From Roseburia sp. 831b (GTDB lineage: Bacteria > Bacillota > Clostridia > Lachnospirales > Lachnospiraceae): a DNA stretch of 64,000 bases. The DNA lies in the NCBI RefSeq assembly GCF_001940165.2, contig NZ_CP135162.1, positions 2,075,501 through 2,139,500 on the forward strand. Reading direction: 5' to 3'. Below are positions 9,017-17,946 of the stretch, piece after piece. Within the stretch, counting starts at the first letter, position 1; each line of letters begins with the position of its first letter. The notes beneath the pieces were generated by a model. It made no database searches. It was not told the DNA's origin and saw nothing but the letters and a program-made list of their open reading frames with translations. The translations under genes and the position numbers were made by a program.

Positions 9017-10516
9017 TTATGTACCACTCTCATCCCCTGCCTTGGAAGACGAAGAACTTCCAGTGGTTCCACTGCTTGTTCCACCAGTATTTCCAGAAGT
9101 TCCGTTTCCATTCGTCTCACTTCCGGTAGTTCCGCTGCCAGCAGTTCCTGTCCCCGAAGTACCATTTCCACTTCCAGAAGAGCCTGTTCCTGAAGTATTT
9201 GTTCCATTTTCCGTATTATCCGTGTTATCCGTTGTCTCTGAATCTGCTTCCTGTTTTTCAGTCAGACTTACAGACGCTGTCACATTCGTTTTTACCGAAT
9301 AGATACTGTCATCCAAATTCCAGGATACCTGTGCCATATGAACACCTTTTCCAAGGCCACTCACATCTACCGTTCCGGAAATATTTGCAACATTCAACCG
9401 GTTCATATCAGACGCAAGACCACTCACTGTAATCTTGACCGTTTCCACCTCAAATGCTGCATTATAGTTGCTTGCAACATTGGTAATTGACAAGTTCGAA
9501 ACCGGCACATCAAAATCTTTTGTCACAACTTCTTCTACATGCACTGTGACGGTTACTTTGTTCTCACTCTTATCAACCAATGAGACTCCATCCGGTAAAT
9601 AGGAGGTCACATCGATTTCTTTTACAAAATCACTGGTGGCGCCGGAAATATCTAAGACTTCCACCGGAATCTCAATTTTTGTCACAGCATTCAAAACAGA
9701 CGCCGTGCCTTTTATCTTGACTGTACCCGGCGAAAACTCTGTTCCCGTCACTTCATATCCATCTGCCGGCTCACCCATCGTATCAACCGCTAATTCTACC
9801 TCTTTGGTACCAAGAATCTTCGCTGTTACCGTAACAACATCGATGCTTAATTTCAGCTTCGTCGTATCAATTACATTACCGTCCGCATCATATAAAACCG
9901 GAATGACATTATCCGTGATATCATCTGTCATGCCATCCACATTAATCGTCGCAACCGCAGAGTTAATCTTGCTTACAATGGATTTTGGTCCTGATACATT
10001 TACAACATTCGTTGTATCAATCGAAACATCACCAATCGCGCATCCATCCGCCACTTCACCCTCTGTATTCGCGGTAATCATAACCTTCTTTGTTGTTAAT
10101 TCTTCCAAGTCAACCGTAACATACTGTGTTCGTGACACAACAGCAACCTGGGACGCACTATATCCGTTCACAGAAATCGTAATCGGAATCTGATAAGTTT
10201 TTGCCTTGTCATTATATTCAATTCGTTCCATATCTGCCGACGCACTGAATGCAGTACTGCTTAATTTTTCCAGAATACTTCTTTTTGCAGATACTGAAAA
10301 CGTTACCGTTGTACTGTCATTTGTGACTTCATAATATTTTTCCAGTGTTCCGGTAATGTAGTCGGAATTCTCCAATGTGACATTTGTCGTAAACGGTTTG
10401 GTCCGTGTCGGATCATCAATATTGACAACCACTAGCCAGAGGATCATTGCAAACAAAATTGCAAGGATTTTCAGGCCGAAGTTATTCGTTAAGATCTTGC
10501 CCAGCTTTTTTAACAT
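9017..10516 (-). CDS. cdaR: CdaR, YbbR-domain regulator of diadenylate cyclase
   Basis: 499 residues: one N-terminal membrane anchor (about 14-32), then four YbbR-like repeats outside the membrane to about residue 415. A Gly/Ser/Thr/Asn low-complexity tail of about 75 residues ends the protein. In known systems CdaR contacts and modulates CdaA. The ATG has GGAGG 7 bases upstream and overlaps the end of cdaA by 35 bases. The tail is unusual compared with Bacillus CdaR; it could span or bind the cell wall, but no sorting motif is present. Confidence 0.93.
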   Translation of the reverse strand: MLKKLGKILTNNFGLKILAILFAMILWLVVVNIDDPTRTKPFTTNVTLENSDYITGTLEKYYEVTNDSTTVTFSVSAKRSILEKLSSTAFSASADMERIEYNDKAKTYQIPITISVNGYSASQVAVVSRTQYVTVDLEELTTKKVMITANTEGEVADGCAIGDVSIDTTNVVNVSGPKSIVSKINSAVATINVDGMTDDITDNVIPVLYDADGNVIDTTKLKLSIDVVTVTAKILGTKEVELAVDTMGEPADGYEVTGTEFSPGTVKIKGTASVLNAVTKIEIPVEVLDISGATSDFVKEIDVTSYLPDGVSLVDKSENKVTVTVHVEEVVTKDFDVPVSNLSITNVASNYNAAFEVETVKITVSGLASDMNRLNVANISGTVDVSGLGKGVHMAQVSWNLDDSIYSVKTNVTASVSLTEKQEADSETTDNTDNTENGTNTSGTGSSGSGNGTSGTGTAGSGTTGSETNGNGTSGNTGGTSSGTTGSSSSSKAGDESGT

Positions 10517-11390
10517 TTTTCAGCCTCCTCTTCCATGATTCAATTTTTGATATATCCTGCTCTCTCTTTTGAATATAAGCTAATTTATTGCGTAGGAAAT
10601 CAGCATCCACATTCCGGTATAATTCTCCGGACAATGCTATGGATACCTTACCTGTTTCCTCTGAAACTACAATTGTAAGTGAATCACTTACTTCGCTGAT
10701 ACCAAGTGCTGCACGATGTCTGGTTCCCAAATCTTTGCTGATTGTCATGCTGTCAGAAAGTGGCAGATAACAGGTTGCTGATATCACACGGTCTCCACGG
10801 ACAATTACAGCACCATCGTGTAACGGTGTGTTTTTTTCAAAGATATTGATTAAAAGCTGACTTGTCAAAACACCGTCAACCGTGATACCGGTTCTCTCAT
10901 ATTCACTTAATACAATCTCGTCCTCAACTACGATTAATGCGCCTGTCTTTACCTTGCCCATCTCAAAGCTGGCTTTTACAAGTTCATTGATGGTTTTATC
11001 AGAGAATTTTTCATTGGTACCTTTTGAAAAATCAATCGGGATAATGCTGGCCAGAAAATTCTTTCGTCCAAGATTCTCCAAGGCTTTCCGCATCTCAGGC
11101 TGGAAAATGACAACCAGGGCAACCACACCGACACTAAAGGTCTTTTCCGCCAGCCAGAGGATTGTATTCATCTGGAAAATTGCTGCAATCAGCACAAATG
11201 TCAAAATGACTAAAATACCTTTTAGTAACATCCAGGCTCTTGTATTTTTAATCCATAACAGAACCTGATAAAACAGGAATGAAATAATGCAGATTTCCAC
11301 TACATCCGTTATTGACACATCCGGTAAATACGAATATGCCTTTTCCAATAACGTTTCTATATAAAATGTAACATTCTGCACATTTTTCAC
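10482..11390 (-). CDS. cdaA: Membrane diadenylate cyclase CdaA
   Basis: Makes cyclic di-AMP from two ATP. Three N-terminal membrane helices (about residues 28-95) are followed by the DAC domain, with the catalytic DGA motif at residues 192-194 and RHR at 224-226, both intact. At 302 residues it is slightly longer than Bacillus CdaA. It overlaps cdaR downstream and is followed by glmM, the classic cda cluster. c-di-AMP controls potassium and osmolyte balance and cell-wall homeostasis in Firmicutes. Confidence 0.96.
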   Translation of the reverse strand: MKNVQNVTFYIETLLEKAYSYLPDVSITDVVEICIISFLFYQVLLWIKNTRAWMLLKGILVILTFVLIAAIFQMNTILWLAEKTFSVGVVALVVIFQPEMRKALENLGRKNFLASIIPIDFSKGTNEKFSDKTINELVKASFEMGKVKTGALIVVEDEIVLSEYERTGITVDGVLTSQLLINIFEKNTPLHDGAVIVRGDRVISATCYLPLSDSMTISKDLGTRHRAALGISEVSDSLTIVVSEETGKVSIALSGELYRNVDADFLRNKLAYIQKREQDISKIESWKRRLKNVKKAGQDLNE

Positions 11391-11418
11391 TTCCTTTCTC
11401 TTTCTTCTCTATCTCATC

Positions 11419-12420
11419 TTAATCAAAGAGATTTTCATCAATTTCCATCTCTTCTGCGAATTTTTTCTTGTTAAGTTTTTCGGTTTCTTCCTTCTTATTG
11501 AAGTGTTTTACCTGTTTGTCAGAACCGGAAACATATACTTTCGGAACCGCTTTTACATAATAATAATACTCATCATCCTCAAACTGCAAATGCTCCGTTC
11601 TTGAATAATCCAAGTCAAAAAATAAAAACTGAATCACAAAGGAAATCGCAAATGAAATGATGTTTCCAACAATCAGCCACAACGTCTTGCCTGAAATTCC
11701 AAGCAAAATATATCCGGTAAAAAACGCAACGATTTCAAACAGAATTCCCGCAAGGATTGCAATGCTCCAGGCGTGATCGATGGAAAGTCTTCTCACAAAA
11801 TAAACAATCAAAGTTGCCACTAACATCACACCGATTGCAAGATACATTTCTTTGTTGCCAAACAACTGATTCAACGCAATTACAACCTTCGAAGCTGCGC
11901 CCGTTCCTTCTTCCGCATTCTCACTGAGCAATGTTGCATTCTCTCTTACACCATCCAGGAAAAAGAAAATCACCGTTCCACAGACAACAGAAAATACAGA
12001 GTAAGCCTCTCGAAGTAATCCAACTCCAACCGGCATTACATAAGGAATATGAAGTTTAAAACAAATCGGTGTCAGTAATGCATTGTATCCATTCTTTGGT
12101 GCAAACCGGAAATAGATAAAATAAATAATGATAAACATCGCAATTGCAGTCAGGCACACTTCTACCGAAAGCACATAAAAATCTGCCACAATTACCAGCG
12201 CTGCTATAATCAAAGTTCCATTAATCGGAAGAATGGAACATACCAGTGCAAGAATCAATGCAACCGGCACACTGCTGATTTGTTTCATGTAGCCAATATT
12301 CCCATTTATCAGTAAAAATGTAACAAGCGCAACCACAAATTTAATTACCGGCAGCACATATACTTCATTTTTTCCATAAAATCTTGTCAGTTTCTCTCTA
12401 TATTCCAATAAGGTTGTCAT
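11419..12420 (-). CDS. Unknown multi-spanning membrane protein of the cda operon
   Basis: I do not recognise this family. The ATG at 12420 has GGGAGG 5-6 bases upstream. The 333-residue product has about eight hydrophobic segments between residues 20 and 270, then a charged cytoplasmic tail rich in acidic residues and tyrosine (FEDDEYYYYVKAVPK) ending in lysines. It is co-directional with cdaA, 28 bases upstream of it. The genes are close enough to suggest a shared transcript and possibly a link to c-di-AMP, but no function is claimed. Confidence 0.85.
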   Translation of the reverse strand: MTTLLEYREKLTRFYGKNEVYVLPVIKFVVALVTFLLINGNIGYMKQISSVPVALILALVCSILPINGTLIIAALVIVADFYVLSVEVCLTAIAMFIIIYFIYFRFAPKNGYNALLTPICFKLHIPYVMPVGVGLLREAYSVFSVVCGTVIFFFLDGVRENATLLSENAEEGTGAASKVVIALNQLFGNKEMYLAIGVMLVATLIVYFVRRLSIDHAWSIAILAGILFEIVAFFTGYILLGISGKTLWLIVGNIISFAISFVIQFLFFDLDYSRTEHLQFEDDEYYYYVKAVPKVYVSGSDKQVKHFNKKEETEKLNKKKFAEEMEIDENLFD

Positions 12421-12422
12421 CT

Positions 12423-12878
12423 TTACCTCCCAAGTCCGGTTTCTTGCCAATCGCCTGTGGACGTACCTTTTAGTCTGTCCTCGCGTTCGTACATTCTATT
12501 CACTTTTTTCAGGCAGGAATAGTATTGTTTTACTTTTTTCCTTCCCGAACTGTATTTCATCTGAAAAACAAGATACGTTGCAATCTCATAGACAACCATA
12601 AATACAACGTATAACAGCAATAGGGTTCCAACAAATTTCTGAATATCCATCCCTGTAATCTCTTCCATCAGACGTTCCATCTCATAGACCGCCCACATAA
12701 CCAGCATAATTACATAGGTAATGGTTCCTGTAATCAAACTTCTTAACATCTGCATGGAAACATAATCCCGTCTGGCATACTGCGCCATTGGTTTGCACGC
12801 TTTTCCATCGTGCTTTTCAAATGTTTCCATCTTAATCATATGCCTTAAGCGTTCTTCATTTACCATATTAAAACTCAT
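12423..12878 (-). CDS. Unknown small membrane protein, first gene of the cda operon
   Basis: About 151 residues from an ATG at 12878 (MSFNMVNEERL). A longer reading from 12908 is unlikely, because the promoter -10 box lies only about 12 bases before that codon. The exact start remains uncertain, since the AAGAGAGG site is very close to the ATG. Two hydrophobic segments (about 45-70 and 80-105) are followed by a basic C-terminal helix. It ends 2 bases before the start of the next membrane protein. No family recognised. Confidence 0.75.
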   Translation of the reverse strand: MSFNMVNEERLRHMIKMETFEKHDGKACKPMAQYARRDYVSMQMLRSLITGTITYVIMLVMWAVYEMERLMEEITGMDIQKFVGTLLLLYVVFMVVYEIATYLVFQMKYSSGRKKVKQYYSCLKKVNRMYEREDRLKGTSTGDWQETGLGR

Positions 12879-12919
12879 GCCTCTCTTATTTTGCACGCAA
12901 TTTTGCATTCTTATATGCT

Positions 12920-12947
12920 ATTATAACACATACAGTATCGTTTTCAA
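12920..12947 (-). promoter_or_regulatory. Sigma-A promoter of the cda-glmM-leuA operon
   Basis: On the minus strand there is TTGAAA (12947-12942), a 16-base spacer and a perfect TATAAT (12925-12920). Transcription should start near 12913. No strong terminator is visible between here and 5.6 kb, so the transcript may run through cdaA, cdaR, glmM, HPr and leuA. Confidence 0.8.
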
Positions 12948-12973
12948 AGAAAAATCATTGATTTTCCGCCATA

Positions 12974-13045
12974 GAAAAACAGGTCGTACCGATTCCGAAT
13001 TCTCACATCTGTAAGGATTCCCCTTCTGTTTACGACCTGTTTTTC
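12974..13045. terminator. Inverted repeat, probable bidirectional terminator
   Basis: Arms GAAAAACAGGTCGTA (12974-12988) and its perfect complement (13031-13045) enclose a 42-base loop. Both strands end in a short T run. It lies after the YvyF-like gene and just upstream of the cda promoter. The loop is long for a simple terminator. Confidence 0.6.
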
Positions 13046-13055
13046 TTTTTCTCTA

Positions 13056-13463
13056 TTATTTTAAGAAACGCATCTTATCGCCATCACGGTCTTTTTTCTT
13101 CGGAGGCTCGATGATTTTCTTTGGTTTCTCAATCGCATCGCGCATCTCATGTGCCATGGAATTCTTGCATGCCTCACAGAATCTTCCCGTCCGAATCAGC
13201 TTGCCACATCCCTCACACTCAATTCCTTCTATGGAATCGTCAGAAAATGCCAGTCTTTCTTCACGAATCCACTGTTTAATCTGTTTGACGGAGACATCAT
13301 TCTCCTCTGCCACAGCAGCCACCGGGGCATGTGGATTATCCTCGATATAAGTTTTCACCTGACGGAACTTCTCTTCCAGCACCGCCTGACAACTTGGACA
13401 AATCGGCTGTCCGCCAAGATAATTAAACATTCGTCCACAGTTTCTGCAATTTCTAACATCCAT
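13056..13463 (-). CDS. YvyF-like flagellar-operon zinc-ribbon/HTH protein
   Basis: 135 residues. Four CxxC pairs form two zinc-ribbon-like knuckles (CRNCGRMF with CPSCQ, and CEGCGKL with CEACK). Between them is a MerR-like helix-turn-helix stretch (VAEENDVSVKQIKQWIREERL, about residues 50-70). This layout matches the 'flagellar operon protein' family that follows comFC in Bacillus (yvyF), and comFC lies directly upstream here too. The basic C-terminal tail is lysine-rich. The role in flagellar regulation is inferred from the family and position. Confidence 0.82.
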   Translation of the reverse strand: MDVRNCRNCGRMFNYLGGQPICPSCQAVLEEKFRQVKTYIEDNPHAPVAAVAEENDVSVKQIKQWIREERLAFSDDSIEGIECEGCGKLIRTGRFCEACKNSMAHEMRDAIEKPKKIIEPPKKKDRDGDKMRFLK

Positions 13464-13540
13464 ATAGGTATCCTCCTAAACTTCCTCTTAAAAAACAATA
13501 GAACCACAATAAACCAGTATCCGTTCAAACTCTGCTTCCA

Positions 13541-14248
13541 TTAACATCCTGCTCCGATACTGATGCACAAAAAATAAATCTCTTCTACGCCCGCCTTTTT
13601 CAATTCTTTTGAAACGGCGTCCATTGTGCTTCCCGTCGTATAAATATCATCAATTAATACTATTATTTTATATTTTACAATATTATCCCGAATTTTAAAA
13701 GCTTTTTTCAGATTATTTTTGCGTTCGACGTCATTTAATTGTTTTTGAGGCACTGTATTTCGGATTCTTATGACAGTATTGTTCAAAACCGGCAATTGCA
13801 TTTGTTTTCCAATTTCCCTGGCAAATACCTCTGCCTGATTATATCCACGAAGACGTTGCTTGCCCCGATACATCGGAATCGGAATGATTGCTTCTACTTT
13901 GTGGTGCAGCAGCCAGTCTCCATATTCTTTTACAGCTTCCCTTGCGTAATAAGCCGCATATTCTCTTTTATTGCTATACTTAAACCGATACAAAGACTGC
14001 TTGATTCCTTTTTGATAAAGAAAAACTGCTTTCCCTTGTGTGAATTCATGATGTTTCTTTGTGCAATCATAGCAGAATTCAATTCGCTCATTCTCCACAG
14101 ATTTTCCACAGCGTTTACAGGTCGGTTCGCTGATGATTGTTACCTCTTTCTGGCATTCTGTACAGATTAGTTCTCCCGCCGGTGCAATTTCGTCACAAAT
14201 TGGGCATCTTCTTGGAAAAATAAAATCCCATATTCTCTTTTCCCCCAT
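13541..14248 (-). CDS. comFC: ComF family phosphoribosyltransferase-like protein
   Basis: 235 residues. An N-terminal zinc ribbon (CPICDE, CTEC, CKRCG, CYDC) is followed by a PRTase domain with the PRPP loop VLIDDIYTTGSTMD near residue 195. ComFC proteins are needed for DNA uptake in competent Bacillus. In non-competent clostridia the gene persists, usually near flagellar genes as here. The start has AAAGGA upstream. comFA is not adjacent; recD2 lies upstream instead. Confidence 0.9.
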   Translation of the reverse strand: MGEKRIWDFIFPRRCPICDEIAPAGELICTECQKEVTIISEPTCKRCGKSVENERIEFCYDCTKKHHEFTQGKAVFLYQKGIKQSLYRFKYSNKREYAAYYAREAVKEYGDWLLHHKVEAIIPIPMYRGKQRLRGYNQAEVFAREIGKQMQLPVLNNTVIRIRNTVPQKQLNDVERKNNLKKAFKIRDNIVKYKIIVLIDDIYTTGSTMDAVSKELKKAGVEEIYFLCISIGAGC

Positions 14249-14409
14249 GTTATCCTTTCTAGCAGCCAGGCGTCACCCCTTCGCTAATCTCTCCCATCCT
14301 GTAAGTGTAACATATTTCGCCGGAGCATTTTCGAAAGTTTTTCTTAATTTTCTATTATCGTTTTTTCAAAATTCCTTCTGTTTTTCCAGTTTTCTTTTTG
14401 TCGATATTT

Positions 14410-16623
14410 TTATAGGTTTTCTGCCTGTTCGCGCAACCGGTTAGCCAAGCCGCTGTATCGTTTTTGCTGAGAGGTATTTTGTATCATTTGCTGAAATGTC
14501 ACGTCATTTCCGACCAAAGTGACGCATTTTCTCGCACGTGTGACCGCTGTATAAAGAAGATTCCGGTTCATTAACATTGCCGGTCCACTCAAAAGCGGAA
14601 TCACAACCGCCGGATATTCACTACCCTGGGATTTGTGAATCGTAATTGCGTATGCAAGTTCCAACTCTTCCAAAAGTTTAAACGGGTACTCTACCATTCT
14701 TCCTTCCTCAAATTCAACCGTTACAATCTCTGTGTAATCGTTGATTTCACGAATGACTCCCATATCTCCATTGAACACACCGGTTCCCTTATCGATTGTT
14801 AGTCCGTACTTACTCCGAATCTCCCACTCCAACTGATAATTATTGCGGGTCTGCATAATCTTATCTCCCTCCCGAAAAAGAGTGGAGCCGACTTCTTTTT
14901 CCCTTTTTCCTTTTTCAGGCGGATTCATATACTGTTGAAGAATTCCATTCAGTCTTTCCACACCAAGAAGTCCTTTTCTCATTGGAGTTAAAACCTGGAT
15001 ATCATACGGTGTTGCATTGACAAACTTTGGAAGTTTTTGCTTAATCAGCTGCAACGTCACACTGATAATCACATCCGCGTCATATCGCTTTAAGAAAAAG
15101 AAATCCATGCTCTTATTATCTAATGTTACTTCTTCTCCTCGATTAATTTTATGCGCATTGACAATAATATCACTCTCACTTGCCTGACGGAAAATCTTGG
15201 TTAGTTTTACAACATTACAGGTACCGGAATCAATGATGTCTTTTAGTACGCTTCCCGGTCCGACACTTGGCAGCTGGTTGACATCGCCAACCAAAATCAA
15301 TCTGGTTCCAGCCACGATTGCTTTTAAAAGCGAAGTCATTAGGCTGATATCCACCATTGACATCTCATCGATAATAATGACATCCGTCTCAAGAGGATTG
15401 GTCTCGTTTCGCTCAAAACCGGCGCTGCCTTCCATCCCACCATTCAATTCCAGCATACGGTGAATCGTCCGCGCTTCAAATCCTGTTGTCTCACTCATTC
15501 TCTTTGCCGCACGTCCGGTCGGTGCCGCGAGGAAAATATCCATCCCTTCCGACTCAAAATAACGGATAATCGTATTGATGGTTGTTGTCTTACCGGTACC
15601 AGGACCACCTGTGATAATAAGAAGTCCATTTCGGACTGCCTCTTTTACCGCAGTCACCTGATGTTCATCTAACGTCATGCCTGTCTGCTTTTCTATTTTC
15701 CGAATGCGCTGTTCAATCTCAATATCCGGGACATCATAGGATACATTCAACCCCCTTAGCATCGTTGCCGTGTTCGCTTCCATATAATAAAAAGTTGCAG
15801 CATATATCTGCGTCTGTTCCTGCATTTGTTTCATGATGATTTTTCTCTCAATTGCAAGATCCATATAATGACGTTCGATGTACTCTGGCTCTACCTCCAA
15901 CAGATTACTGGCACGTTTCGTCAGTTCCTCCTGTGGCAAATAGGTATGTCCCTCTGCAGACGCCTGTAAAAGTGTATACAGTATACCACTTTTAATTCGG
16001 AAATCAGAGTCTGTGCGAATTCCAACCCTACTGGCAATCTCATCTGCTGTACGAAATCCCACTCCCGCAATATCATCTGCCAGACGGTATGGATTTTCCT
16101 TGATAATTCCATATACTTCCTGACCATATTCCGCATACACTTTTACTGCAAGATTCATCGTAATTCCATATTGCTGTAAAAAAATCATTGCCTGACGGAG
16201 GTCTCTTTTCTCATTCACCTGGGCTGCAATCTCCATTGCCTTTCGCTCACTGATTCCTTTTATCTCTGCAAGCCTCTCCGGTTCTTCCTCGATGATTCGA
16301 AATGTATCTTCTTTAAAGCGGCGCACAATCCGGGCTGCCAGTGCCAGGCCAATCCCCTTGATTGCTCCAGATCCCAGATAACGCTCGATTGCCTCCTCAT
16401 CCTCCGGTGCCTTTTCTTCAAACCGTTCCACCTTGAACTGTTTTCCATAGGTCGGATGTGATGTGTAATCACCCTCCGCTTCGATATTCTCTCCTTCTGC
16501 AATGTCCGAGAAAATACCGACACAGGTAATTTCATCCTCTCCACTGACAAGGTTTAATACGGTATATCCATTGTCTGTATTCCGGTATATAATGTGTTCC
16601 ACATAACCTGCTAACTTTTCCAC
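14410..16623 (-). CDS. recD2: RecD2-type ATP-dependent DNA helicase
   Basis: 737 residues, the usual RecD2 size. The N-terminal OB-like region is followed by helix-hairpin-helix repeats (about 85-210), a superfamily 1B helicase core with Walker A GGPGTGKT at 339-346, DEMSMVD, and the C-terminal AITIHKSQGSEYP and YTAVTRA motifs. It acts as a 5'-3' helicase in repair and replication-fork maintenance in bacteria without RecBC. The start codon is GTG with GAGGAG upstream. A terminator hairpin lies only about 20 bases before the start, so it probably depends on read-through or an internal promoter. Confidence 0.95.
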   Translation of the reverse strand: MEKLAGYVEHIIYRNTDNGYTVLNLVSGEDEITCVGIFSDIAEGENIEAEGDYTSHPTYGKQFKVERFEEKAPEDEEAIERYLGSGAIKGIGLALAARIVRRFKEDTFRIIEEEPERLAEIKGISERKAMEIAAQVNEKRDLRQAMIFLQQYGITMNLAVKVYAEYGQEVYGIIKENPYRLADDIAGVGFRTADEIASRVGIRTDSDFRIKSGILYTLLQASAEGHTYLPQEELTKRASNLLEVEPEYIERHYMDLAIERKIIMKQMQEQTQIYAATFYYMEANTATMLRGLNVSYDVPDIEIEQRIRKIEKQTGMTLDEHQVTAVKEAVRNGLLIITGGPGTGKTTTINTIIRYFESEGMDIFLAAPTGRAAKRMSETTGFEARTIHRMLELNGGMEGSAGFERNETNPLETDVIIIDEMSMVDISLMTSLLKAIVAGTRLILVGDVNQLPSVGPGSVLKDIIDSGTCNVVKLTKIFRQASESDIIVNAHKINRGEEVTLDNKSMDFFFLKRYDADVIISVTLQLIKQKLPKFVNATPYDIQVLTPMRKGLLGVERLNGILQQYMNPPEKGKREKEVGSTLFREGDKIMQTRNNYQLEWEIRSKYGLTIDKGTGVFNGDMGVIREINDYTEIVTVEFEEGRMVEYPFKLLEELELAYAITIHKSQGSEYPAVVIPLLSGPAMLMNRNLLYTAVTRARKCVTLVGNDVTFQQMIQNTSQQKRYSGLANRLREQAENL

Positions 16624-16644
16624 TTGCTATTCTCCTCGAAAAAA

Positions 16645-16671
16645 GAAAACCTTGACAAAATCAAGGTTTTC
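16645..16671 (-). terminator. Rho-independent terminator after the flgJ-like gene
   Basis: An 11-bp stem GAAAACCTTGA / TCAAGGTTTTC with a 5-base loop is followed on the minus strand by TTTTTT. It separates the flagellar rod genes from recD2. Confidence 0.85.
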
Positions 16672-16685
16672 TAACATTTCTTATC

Positions 16686-17045
16686 TTAATCAAGATTGTA
16701 ATTTCGTTTCATCTGTTCATAGAGCTGCTGTGTATAACTGTCGCCAACCTGATCTACCAGTTCTTCTGACACTGTCTGAATGACACTGTCCATGTAAAAG
16801 TCCTTCTGTGTTGACATCCCGGAATCACTTTCTTCTTCGTCATCGGAAAGGAGAGATTCTTTCACTTCCTTTAACACTTCCTCTACAAAATAAGACTCAA
16901 AATCTTTCACAGTCTGTAACAATTCATCATCTGATGAATCTGACGAGACACTGCTCAATGAATTTTTTAACTGACTGGCTCCATTCGTCGCGTTCGACGT
17001 TGTATTTTCAAGTATGGATGCCATTCCATCTATCGAAATACTCAT
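16686..17045 (-). CDS. FlgJ-type rod-binding protein
   Basis: 119 residues. The core DFESYFVEEVLKEVKESL and the later FYMDSVIQTVSEEL and QLYEQMKRNY segments match the rod-binding domain at the N-terminus of FlgJ. No muramidase domain is present. It follows flgG by 29 bases with AAGGAGG before the ATG. It probably caps or helps assemble the flagellar rod. The N-terminal 40 residues are Ser/Asn-rich and look disordered. Confidence 0.8.
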   Translation of the reverse strand: MSISIDGMASILENTTSNATNGASQLKNSLSSVSSDSSDDELLQTVKDFESYFVEEVLKEVKESLLSDDEEESDSGMSTQKDFYMDSVIQTVSEELVDQVGDSYTQQLYEQMKRNYNLD

Positions 17046-17074
17046 CTATTGTCCTCCTTCAGGCATCAAAAGAC

Positions 17075-17890
17075 TTATCGTTTCAAATTGTTTGCCTGTT
17101 CCAGCATATCGTCCGCAGTTGTAATCGCTTTTGAATTCAACTGATAGGCACGTTGTGCAACAATAAGGTTCACCATCTCATCTGCAACCTGGACATTAGA
17201 AGATTCCAGATATTTCTGATTTACCTGGCTTCTTGTAAGTCCTACTGTTGTAGCTTCATTCATCGGATTGCCGGAAGCTACTGTTGCCTCATAGAGACTG
17301 GAAGATGTCTTCTCCAGACCTGCCGGATTATTAAACTGGAAAACTCCAAGTGTCTGATTCATGTTGGTATATGTTCCATCCAGATTGTAATATCCAATCT
17401 GTCCGTATCCATCCACAACTACTTTTTCTGAATTCACATTACCCGGAATGACAATCTGGTTGCCATTGGAGTCCAAAACAGGATAACCTTCTGATGTACA
17501 TAAAGTCACGCCGTTTGTTCCCATTGCCCAGCTAAAGTCACCATTTCTGGTATAATAAGTCTCTCCATTCACACCTCTTACCGCAAAGAAACCGCTTCCT
17601 TTTAAAGCAAATGCAGAATTGCTTTCGCTTTCTGTCAAGGTTCCCTGCGTAAAAGATGAAGTTGTAGAAGAAACTCTGGTACCAAGTCCAACCTGTGCCC
17701 CAATTGGTTTTTGCTCACCATTGGCACTTGTTGTTCTGGTCTGAATGTTCTGGTATAACAACGATTTAAATTCTGTTTTGTTGGATTTAAACCCTGTTGT
17801 ATTTACATTCGCAATATTGTTTGAAATTGTATCAACGCTTGTCTGCTGGGCAATCATTCCGCTTGCCGCAGTATAAAGTGCTCTCATCAT
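17075..17890 (-). CDS. flgG: Flagellar basal-body rod protein, FlgG type
   Basis: 271 residues. The N-terminal MRALYTAASGMIAQQ and NNIANVNTTGFK are the rod-protein signature, and the C-terminal QRAYQLNSKAITTADDML is the matching coiled-coil partner. The start is the first of two tandem ATGs, with GGAGG 9 bases before it. Together with the next upstream gene it corresponds to the flhO-flhP pair behind mbl in Bacillus. It should form the distal rod of the flagellum. Confidence 0.92.
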   Translation of the reverse strand: MMRALYTAASGMIAQQTSVDTISNNIANVNTTGFKSNKTEFKSLLYQNIQTRTTSANGEQKPIGAQVGLGTRVSSTTSSFTQGTLTESESNSAFALKGSGFFAVRGVNGETYYTRNGDFSWAMGTNGVTLCTSEGYPVLDSNGNQIVIPGNVNSEKVVVDGYGQIGYYNLDGTYTNMNQTLGVFQFNNPAGLEKTSSSLYEATVASGNPMNEATTVGLTRSQVNQKYLESSNVQVADEMVNLIVAQRAYQLNSKAITTADDMLEQANNLKR

Positions 17891-17946
17891 TGTCGTATTC
17901 CTCCCTCACGGATTCCTCATAGCCTGTATTTTAAATACATCTGTAG

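Noticed and set aside
9042..9302. Proline/valine-rich plus-strand frame opposite cdaR
   Set aside because: It is the antisense of the Gly/Ser/Thr-repeat tail of CdaR and has no independent start signals.
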